From Methanosarcina vacuolata Z-761 (GTDB lineage: Archaea; Halobacteriota; Methanosarcinia; Methanosarcinales; Methanosarcinaceae), in NCBI RefSeq assembly GCF_000969905.1, contig NZ_CP009520.1, forward strand, positions 3,844,001-3,908,000: a stretch of DNA of 64,000 nucleotides, in the 5' to 3' direction. A program made the translations under genes and the position numbers. Positions 58,141 to 64,000 of this stretch are shown here, one piece after another (the first letter of the stretch is position 1; every line of letters starts with the position of its first letter). Below the pieces are notes generated by a model. It searched no databases, was not told where the DNA came from, and saw only the letters and a program-made list of their open reading frames with translations.

Positions 58141-58647
58141 ATGGTCAATAAAGTTAAGCGCAGGGTATCTTGCTTTCCAAAGGCCACTTATTATAAGCCT
58201 AGAGAAATCCCTCTTTGCTGTTTAGAAATCATTAACCTATCCATAGAAGAGATTGAAGCTGTTCGTCTTTGTGACCTTCTCAAGATAGAGCAGAATGAGG
58301 CTGCTGACAGGATGGGAGTATCCCGAAAAACTTTTTGGAGTGACCTCCAAAGGGCACGGGAGAAGATTGCTGATGCTCTTGTTAACGGAAAAGCAATCGA
58401 GATCTCTGGAGGAGAGTATGTTAACACCGGTGAATGCAAGGTCCATTTTCTCTGCAAAGAATGTGATCATATGTGGGAAGCAAAGGACAACCAGTCTCGC
58501 CCCACAAGCTGTCCGAACTGTGGCTCCACTCTAATTTTCCGAATTGGCGGAGATGGACGAGGAAGGAGATTTATTGAGAATAATTACTGTTGCCCTAAAA
58601 AAAGGGAAAGCAGTAGGGATACTGATGAAGTAAGCAAAAAAAAGTGA
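58141..58647 (+). CDS. DUF134/UPF0251 DNA-binding protein
   Basis: A 168-residue predicted regulator. The N-terminal half is the UPF0251 domain (RRVSCFPKATYYKPREIPL, INLSIEEIEAVRLCDLLKIE) with a sigma-70 region 4-like HTH (QNEAADRMGVSRKTFWSDLQ, RAREKIADALVNGKAI). The C-terminal part has a zinc ribbon (CKECDHMW...CPNCGSTLIF). ATG at 58141 is used; a TTG one codon upstream is possible. It is the nearest gene to the cdh promoters, divergently oriented with 2 kb between, so control of cdh is conceivable but not shown. Confidence 0.85.
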   Translation: MVNKVKRRVSCFPKATYYKPREIPLCCLEIINLSIEEIEAVRLCDLLKIEQNEAADRMGVSRKTFWSDLQRAREKIADALVNGKAIEISGGEYVNTGECKVHFLCKECDHMWEAKDNQSRPTSCPNCGSTLIFRIGGDGRGRRFIENNYCCPKKRESSRDTDEVSKKK

Positions 58648-58692
58648 CAATAAAACTGGACTTCAAAATCAACATTGATCAATTAGTTATCC

Positions 58693-58727
58693 GTGAACTA
58701 CCACTCAGCTAAAGACTGAGTGGCTTC
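58693..58727 (-). repeat. Solo IS200/IS605-type end hairpin (relic)
   Basis: On the minus strand GAAGCCACTCAGTCTTTAGC-TGAGTGGTAGTTCAC: a CCACTCAG/CTGAGTGG stem between GAAG and GTTCAC. The same layout as the end of the decayed tnpB at 28224-28264. No tnpA or tnpB is nearby. Confidence 0.5.
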
Positions 58728-58881
58728 TCATTGGTCATCGGTTAAGGAATTTTCTTGCCCGAAAGCTATCGATTTTGCATTAGGAGACGTCCTTAAATTT
58801 TGGCCTGTTTACTTGAAATCGATGCCCTGTTACAACTTATAACTTATTTAACTATTTTATAATCTTTGAGCTCGACAGCTT

Positions 58882-59094
58882 GTGGGATCGGTGAAATTTG
58901 TCACGATTCCTCCCTTAACCGAAGATGCAGTCATATGTTTATATTATGGGAAAAGAGGAAGACCAAAGAAACCAGAAATTGTTCTCCCTGATTATTTGAA
59001 TTATGCACAGGTAGTCAAAATAAGAACAAATGGGGTACTTAAGAAAGTCGAGAAGATGAACCATCAACATTTTCCGTCTCCACTGTATTTTTGA
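58882..59094 (+). pseudogene. Possible transposase fragment
   Basis: A 70-codon frame with VICLYYGKRGRPKKPEIVLP-DYLNYAQVVKIRTNGVLKKVEK. The GKRGRPKKPEI element recalls the C-terminal part of some archaeal IS transposases, but the match is short and I am unsure. It has no ribosome binding site and is surrounded by repeats, so a fragment is likelier than a gene. Confidence 0.3.
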
Positions 59095-59160
59095 TGGGGA
59101 AATTAATGTTAACCATTTTTCCAAGAATAAAGCGTTTAAACAACTGTTATCTCCAACAAT

Positions 59161-59254
59161 TTTTAAGATCTTTTTTTTAAGATCCCTTTTTTAAGATCCC
59201 TTTTTTAAGATCCCTTTTTTAAGATCCCTTTTTTAAGTCCCTTTTTTAAGATCT
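59161..59254. repeat. Tandem 15-bp repeat AAGATCCCTTTTTTA, about six copies
   Basis: Consecutive units with minor variation, ending in AAGATCTAAAAC. The T6 runs on the plus strand could act in termination; more likely a simple satellite. It lies 73 bp before the membrane protein gene. Confidence 0.85.
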
Positions 59255-59326
59255 AAAACTACAAGCCTTCTCTGAATAACGAAACAAACAGGGAACTATA
59301 TAAATGTGAAAATTTTATTATAAAGC

Positions 59327-60298
59327 ATGAGTTCTGTTCTTAAAAAGCAATATGAAACAAGAAATGAACCATCAAATGAACCATCAAATGAACCATCAAA
59401 TGAACCATCAAATAAACCATCAAATGAGTACTTAATTCCCTGGTACATAATTGGAGTAACTGCAATCATTTGTGCAGCGACTCTGGTTTTAATTGCTTTT
59501 CTTGGACCCATTGGTCAGGAAATAATACAGTATAGAACATCTCAATCTGGCATATGGCAGATCGCAGGTCAGGACCTTGCAAATCTGGTATTGATCGCGC
59601 CGATATCGCTAATTGGTGGTATTCTATGTCTGGCCAGAAGGGCCGGCTCAAAATACTTGTTAATACTTACACCGATAACGTTAATGTACACAGGGCTCTC
59701 TATGGGGATTGGTCAGGAATGGAGCAATTCGGCTTACAGCGGCAATGTTGAGGACTACTGGTGGCTTTTCGGAATCCTTGTAATAGGCGGGCTTATCCTG
59801 CTTTTAGGCAGCCTGTCTATGTTTACCGAAGCAGATGCTCCTGACTTCAAACCCAGAGGTCTGCAAATCTACGTGGGCCTGATGATCGTATTCTTCCTGC
59901 TCTTTGCAGTAATGTGGATATCCCAAATCCAGCAAGTTACAAGTACTGGCGACCTTCCAGACGGCTCATACAAAGCAGCTCCAACTGCATTCTGGGCTAT
60001 AAGGTATCTTGACCTTGGAGTAAGTATTCCATTAGGCTTTCTAGCATTATCCCTGATGCTTTCAAAGCCAAAAAAAGCATATTCAATACTGCTCCTGTTC
60101 TTTGGGTTCTTCATTACTATTGGAACCTCTGTAGACATGATGGCCATAGTTCAGGTCCTGAATGGGGATACGGAGACTGCTAAAAATGGACTCGTTATAT
60201 TCTCGATACTCACATTCTTCTCCTATGGAGGCCTCTTCTATCTTGTTAAAGATAAACTTCATCGAGGTGTAGTTAAAAGCTCAGATAACCAGAACTAA
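59327..60298 (+). CDS. Polytopic membrane protein with NEPS repeats
   Basis: A 323-residue protein. Residues about 13-34 are five to six copies of N-E/K-P-S, encoded by a 12-bp microsatellite (AATGAACCATCA), likely variable in length between strains. Then follow about eight membrane segments (IPWYIIGVTAIICAATLVLI; WWLFGILVIGGLILLLGSLS; GLQIYVGLMIVFFLLFAVMW). No transport or catalytic motif is visible. The ATG at 59327 comes soon after a TATATAAATG region with little leader. Function unknown. Confidence 0.8.
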   Translation: MSSVLKKQYETRNEPSNEPSNEPSNEPSNKPSNEYLIPWYIIGVTAIICAATLVLIAFLGPIGQEIIQYRTSQSGIWQIAGQDLANLVLIAPISLIGGILCLARRAGSKYLLILTPITLMYTGLSMGIGQEWSNSAYSGNVEDYWWLFGILVIGGLILLLGSLSMFTEADAPDFKPRGLQIYVGLMIVFFLLFAVMWISQIQQVTSTGDLPDGSYKAAPTAFWAIRYLDLGVSIPLGFLALSLMLSKPKKAYSILLLFFGFFITIGTSVDMMAIVQVLNGDTETAKNGLVIFSILTFFSYGGLFYLVKDKLHRGVVKSSDNQN

Positions 60299-60622
60299 CT
60301 ATTGTAGAGATAACTTATCGAGTTTATATTTCGACCCACAACGTAAAACTCAAAGTTGAGCTGGCGCACCCTGCTGCAAGCAACGGGATATGTTCGCGCC
60401 ACCACTCAAAATTCCTTTAAAAGAAATAATCACCCTAAACAGTTTAGTTTGAGCAGAAGTTAACAACCGAAAAATGGGATTGAGATATAATATAATCATC
60501 AACGGTTACCTGGGAAGTTTCAAGCCCCACAGCAAGGCTAGCGGGGTATTCGACTGAAATAACGCAATTCATAGTATAGCTTCTTGTCGCACTGCTGAAA
60601 GCGGGATAACTTATTTGCAGCA
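60299..60622. other. Intergenic stretch with a GC-rich hairpin
   Basis: 60521-60554 reads CAAGCCCCACAGCAAGGCTA-GCGGGGTATTCGAC, a CCCC..GC/GC..GGGG stem resembling the IS605-type ends seen elsewhere (GAAGCC-stem-GTTCAC), but less closely. Otherwise nothing is seen. Confidence 0.4.
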
Positions 60623-61672
60623 TTATTTCATTCTGGACAAAATACTTTCTAAGTGATAAATTATTTTTTCTCTTTTGAAAGCCTCCAATCTATCTTTCTG
60701 TTTCTTGACAATAATTGATCGCAATCTTTCATCCTCTACCAATATATTTACCATCTCAGCAATTTCACAGTAATTCTTTTCATTAACCAGAATTCCTGTA
60801 TTCTCAAGAGTGAAGGGGATAGCTGTAGATTTGTACGCTATAATTGGAACTTCAAAGTACATGCTTTCCAGTATAGGAACACAAAAACCTTCATGTTCAC
60901 TCATACAGATAAAAACATCAGCTAATTTATAGTAAGAGATCAGGTCGTTAAATTCGATCGTACCTAATAAATGAACATCTTTCAGATTTAAGTCCTGGAT
61001 CATCTTTTTCAAATAGTCTGAATAAATTTCACAGCCTTCATAGCTGCCGGCCAGGAAAAGCCTTGATTTTTGGTTAATACGTTTATAATAATAAAATATT
61101 TTTATTATATCTTCCTGTCTTTTATGCGGGGTTACTCTTCCCACAAATAAGAGATTCACAAAATCATCATTATATTTCGACAGCAATTTTTCGTTTGGAT
61201 TTTTGTAATCATTAAAGTCCACTATTATAGGCAAAACATCGGTATTTTTAAATCCCATTTCTTGAAGTTCCAGTCTGTTGAACTCGGAAACTCCAACAGC
61301 AAGGTCTATGTGGTCAACAAGTAACCTGAGTTCCTTTTTTCCATTTTCCAGTAAGTTTACAAGAGTCTCGTTGACACCAATAAAATATTCAGGGGGGGTG
61401 ATATTATGGTAAATCATTATTTTTTTGTCTGGAAGTTTTGCAACAAACTCCGAAACTTCGGAACCGATGGAAAAGTGAAAGATTAATATGTTTTCTTTTG
61501 AAGAAACCTTCTTATATTCGGTATATTTTTTTGCGTTAATTTCGGGATGTATATTTTGAGCGTAGATTTCGGATTTGTATCCCCATTCATTCAAAACGCT
61601 TTTAATTTCCCGGACTTCATTGCCTATGGCATCTCCTGGAGAAATTGTTGGTAAGATCTGGTGAATCTCCAT
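60623..61672 (-). CDS. Glycosyltransferase family 4 protein (paralogue of 1125-2180)
   Basis: A 349-residue GT-B enzyme: MEIHQILPTISPGDAIGNEV at the start, LLFVGRVTPHKRQEDIIKIF mid-protein and MSEHEGFCVPILESMYFEVP in the donor-binding region, all shared with the left cassette's gene. The ATG at 61672 is chosen over the TTG at 61678; it follows the upstream stop by 2 bases. It is the last gene of the right-hand cassette within view. Role: a sugar transfer step in surface polysaccharide synthesis; donor and acceptor unknown. Confidence 0.87.
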   Translation of the reverse strand: MEIHQILPTISPGDAIGNEVREIKSVLNEWGYKSEIYAQNIHPEINAKKYTEYKKVSSKENILIFHFSIGSEVSEFVAKLPDKKIMIYHNITPPEYFIGVNETLVNLLENGKKELRLLVDHIDLAVGVSEFNRLELQEMGFKNTDVLPIIVDFNDYKNPNEKLLSKYNDDFVNLLFVGRVTPHKRQEDIIKIFYYYKRINQKSRLFLAGSYEGCEIYSDYLKKMIQDLNLKDVHLLGTIEFNDLISYYKLADVFICMSEHEGFCVPILESMYFEVPIIAYKSTAIPFTLENTGILVNEKNYCEIAEMVNILVEDERLRSIIVKKQKDRLEAFKREKIIYHLESILSRMK

Positions 61673-61674
61673 CT

Positions 61675-62844
61675 TCAAAGGCTCCCTAAAAATTCAATAT
61701 ATTTTTCTACAATTTTATCCCAGCTAAAATTTTCAATAACATAAGACATTCCGTTCTCAGCCATAATTTTTCTGGCGGCAGGGTGTTCTATATAGAAATC
61801 GAGGCATCCTTCAAATTCATAGTAGTCATTAAAATAAAGTCCACCATTACATTTGATACAGTGGTCTTTAGTTACTGGGCAATCTCCATGTACCAGTACC
61901 GGAGATTTACATAACCATGACTCCATTATTACAATAGAAAAACTTTCATTCAATGAAGGTTGACACAAAAAAGTAGCTGCTGAATATGCATCATACTTAT
62001 CCTGAAGTGGTACAAAGCCCAGATCGATAATATCATTTCTATTTTCAGAGGGTATTTCTATTGTTCCACTACCAATAAGAACGAGCTTTAATTCATTATT
62101 TCTATGCTTTTTATATCTGGCAAAAAAATCAATTAGAAGAGGGACATTTTTCCCGGCTTCCTTCCTGCCTGCATAAAGAATGAAGTCGTTTTTTATACCA
62201 TATTTTTCCCTGAATCGATCTGGATTATACACAAAATCCATATCAATTCCCTCTCCTAAAACAGTCTGCCTGTTATTTAGATTATAAAGCTGATTTGCTA
62301 ATATTTTTTCAGGAAACGCATGAAAAATAACGCCTTTGACATTTTCAAACATAGTCTTATAAATATTCAGGTAAGCATAGCTTTCGTCATGAAGGCATGG
62401 AATTAGAACTGATTTTTCAGGGTATATACAAGATCCATAGTAAGTCGTACCGAACATATATGGAATAAATAAAAAGTAATCATAATCTACACCATGTTCA
62501 GCAATATAAGAATAGAGACCGGGACTGTTAACCATTTCCCGCATAAACGTCTTCTCTTCTTCGGGAGAGATCTTAAGACCATGCATAAGTTTGTAGTTTA
62601 TTTTATCAAAACGGACAGTATCTCTTTTCCTGACTGAAAACCTGCGTATATTGACCCCATTTAAATTATAAATACCCTCTTCATAAAAATCAGTGTTCCA
62701 ATCACTCAAGAATTCTTTGATGCAAGTAGTAAGTATTTCAACCTCAATACCATGTTTTTGCAGGTTTTCAACTGTTCTTCTGCATTCACTTTCTGCTCCA
62801 CCAGGAATGTTCCCGTACCAAGGAGTTACAAATGCTAGTTTCAT
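61675..62844 (-). CDS. Glycosyltransferase family 4 protein
   Basis: A 389-residue GT-B enzyme starting MKLAFVTPWYGNIPGGAESE, with GGAE near the N-terminus, ILYAGRKEAGKNVPLLIDFF and the donor-binding SLNESFSIVIMESWLCKSPV. It is intact, whereas its counterpart in the left cassette (2183-2633) has decayed; it is also related to the gene at 1-1128. GGGGAT lies 8 bases before the ATG. Upstream, 65 bp away, is the methyltransferase gene on the same strand, giving the order methyltransferase-GT-GT. Confidence 0.88.
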   Translation of the reverse strand: MKLAFVTPWYGNIPGGAESECRRTVENLQKHGIEVEILTTCIKEFLSDWNTDFYEEGIYNLNGVNIRRFSVRKRDTVRFDKINYKLMHGLKISPEEEKTFMREMVNSPGLYSYIAEHGVDYDYFLFIPYMFGTTYYGSCIYPEKSVLIPCLHDESYAYLNIYKTMFENVKGVIFHAFPEKILANQLYNLNNRQTVLGEGIDMDFVYNPDRFREKYGIKNDFILYAGRKEAGKNVPLLIDFFARYKKHRNNELKLVLIGSGTIEIPSENRNDIIDLGFVPLQDKYDAYSAATFLCQPSLNESFSIVIMESWLCKSPVLVHGDCPVTKDHCIKCNGGLYFNDYYEFEGCLDFYIEHPAARKIMAENGMSYVIENFSWDKIVEKYIEFLGSL

Positions 62845-62909
62845 ATTAATTTATCCCCGGGTCTCTCAAAATATCAAATTATGATAATAATCCAACATTA
62901 TTTAGTCCC

Positions 62910-64000
62910 TCATTTTTTTCCGATGACCGCATAGTCCTGCTCTCCGTATAAAGTATTGTTTAACATATTGATGTTTTGATTAAAAGTTTCAAACAGGACT
63001 TTCTCTCTGTCTTTCAGGTCACCAAATTCTGGCAACTTCTTCAATTTCATGCTGTCCGGAACGGGAGAAATAAATTTTGTTTCAATTTCACGGAAATTAA
63101 CTGCACTTAATAAAAACTTGAGTGTCTCGGGATGTACTGGTTTTATATGAGTAAAATCAATGTAAAAGTTGGTAAAAGAAAAGAATGACAGGGGATTTAC
63201 AGTCTCTACTATTAAATAAAAACCATATTTAAGTTTTTTGTTACAAAGGTGTAGCATTTTGATAAGGTAATTAGGAGCCAGATGTTCAACTACCTGACTG
63301 ATGAAAATCCCATCCAGGCTTTTGTCTTCCATACTTTGAAGGGCTTCTATTGCATCTTTTAACTCTACATTAAAACCTTTTGATTTGCAGAAATTAACCA
63401 TATCTTCATCGACGTCTATTCCCTTTGCACCGATATCTTTCTGCCTGGCCAGTTCCAGAAATTCCCCTCTTCCACAACCGATATCCAACACATTTTTACA
63501 ATCCTTGAAGTAGTCTAAAAACACTTTTTGATGTTGTTGAATATGATCCCTTGAGCCTCTGAACTGTTCTTCAAATGCATAATAATTTATTTCAGACTCA
63601 TTGTTTTCAGGTTTCTGTACCTTATGATTCTGCAAGTTTTTTTTAAAACGATTCTCAAGCACACTGTTAAGCCAGCTTTTGTTATTCAGGTCCAGATCAA
63701 TTGCAGAAATGAAGCTATTAACTTCAGATTTGATATTTTGGGGGGAATCTACTTTTAAATGTTCAAGCTCGGTTTTTAAATATCCGGCGTCTGTTTTCAA
63801 AGATTTAACATCAATTTTTAAACTTTTTGAGTTATCATTTAGACGTTCAAGACCAGTGTTCAAATTTTCTACATTAGTTTTTAAGTATTGGGACTCAGTT
63901 TTTAAATCTTTTACAACATCTGCAACGCCAAAATTAAACTCTTTTTGTTTTTGGAAAACTGGATCAACATATCTCCGGACCTCTCCGTGAACCATTTTTC
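62910..64000 (-). CDS. Coiled-coil SAM methyltransferase, 5' end beyond window
   Basis: At least 363 codons, open at the right edge. The visible part starts in KMVHGEVRRYVDPVFQKQ, which corresponds to KLVHGEIRRYVDPVFQKQ in the middle of the 1095-residue protein at 2692-5979, so the ATG at 63995 is probably internal and more domains may lie outside. Then come a coiled coil with heptads repeated at 11-14 residues (LKTNVENLNTGLERLNDNSK) and a class I methyltransferase (NVLDIGCGRGEFLELARQKD, QVVEHLAPNYLIKML), ending AVIGKK. The decapeptide-repeat linker of the left copy is missing here. Likely a glycan methyltransferase; substrate unknown. Confidence 0.82.
   Translation of the reverse strand, partial: KMVHGEVRRYVDPVFQKQKEFNFGVADVVKDLKTESQYLKTNVENLNTGLERLNDNSKSLKIDVKSLKTDAGYLKTELEHLKVDSPQNIKSEVNSFISAIDLDLNNKSWLNSVLENRFKKNLQNHKVQKPENNESEINYYAFEEQFRGSRDHIQQHQKVFLDYFKDCKNVLDIGCGRGEFLELARQKDIGAKGIDVDEDMVNFCKSKGFNVELKDAIEALQSMEDKSLDGIFISQVVEHLAPNYLIKMLHLCNKKLKYGFYLIVETVNPLSFFSFTNFYIDFTHIKPVHPETLKFLLSAVNFREIETKFISPVPDSMKLKKLPEFGDLKDREKVLFETFNQNINMLNNTLYGEQDYAVIGKK

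Overview
The window reads as chromosome of a Methanosarcina-type methanogenic archaeon. The evidence is a complete archaeal acetyl-CoA decarbonylase/synthase (CODH/ACS) operon in the order cdhA-cdhB-cdhC-cooC-like-cdhD-cdhE, an MtrA-like corrinoid protein, a CDC48-type AAA ATPase, surface proteins with archaeosortase-type tails, DUF3344 and PKD modules, a low-GC background, TATA-type promoters, and two copies of a transposase gene with an in-frame TAG codon at the same residue. The last point fits a pyrrolysine-decoding organism. I did not assign a species.

Layout. 1-6000 (minus strand): a glycan-modification cassette with a three-domain methyltransferase, a wrecked glycosyltransferase and two intact ones, the last cut by the left edge. 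6.0-8.0 kb: AT-rich tandem arrays, a small TIR element and a transposase scrap. 8-14.5 kb: an amino-acid permease/Usp fusion, a secreted DUF3344-Ig-PKD protein and small proteins. 14.5-20.4 kb: a ChaB relic, a 46-residue Cys-rich protein, an IS1634-type element split by an IS1-type element, and an IS66-type element. 20.9-28.3 kb: a phospholipase D-like protein, GNAT, a PGF-CTERM protein, a CPBP protease, dispersed MITE-like repeats and a decayed tnpB. 28.8-32.2 kb: a base-composition-shifted katG followed by the tail of a dead monofunctional catalase, and a double CDGSH protein. 32.5-41.8 kb: membrane and NHL-repeat proteins, the MtrA-like protein, several non-autonomous repeats, and a SIR2-like reading frame broken by one TAA and bordered by the second IS66 copy. 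42-47.7 kb: TPR protein, OYE-family oxidoreductase, CDC48. 47.9-57.2 kb: the cdh operon, its terminator, and about 0.9 kb of three tandem imperfect promoter-plus-hairpin modules upstream. 57.5-60.3 kb: a DUF134 regulator, a relic of a second DUF134 gene, and a membrane protein. 60.6-64 kb: a second copy of the glycan cassette (methyltransferase, two glycosyltransferases), same strand, cut by the right edge.

How it fits together. The cdh operon encodes the five-subunit complex that makes or cleaves acetyl-CoA, with a CooC-like ATPase probably loading nickel. CO and methyl chemistry on the corrinoid protein links to tetrahydrosarcinapterin, and the MtrA-like protein belongs to related chemistry. 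KatG, the CDGSH protein and the OYE protein suggest oxidative-stress handling. The paralogous methyltransferase/glycosyltransferase cassettes at the two ends point to duplicated surface-polysaccharide genes about 55 kb apart. The middle is rich in mobile DNA and relics.

Most notable: (1) the triple promoter-hairpin array upstream of cdhA; (2) the shared in-frame TAG in two IS66-type transposases; (3) several families of small non-autonomous elements with TIRs, target duplications or compensatory stem changes; (4) the SIR2-like frame split by a single TAA; (5) a catalase relic directly after an apparently acquired katG.
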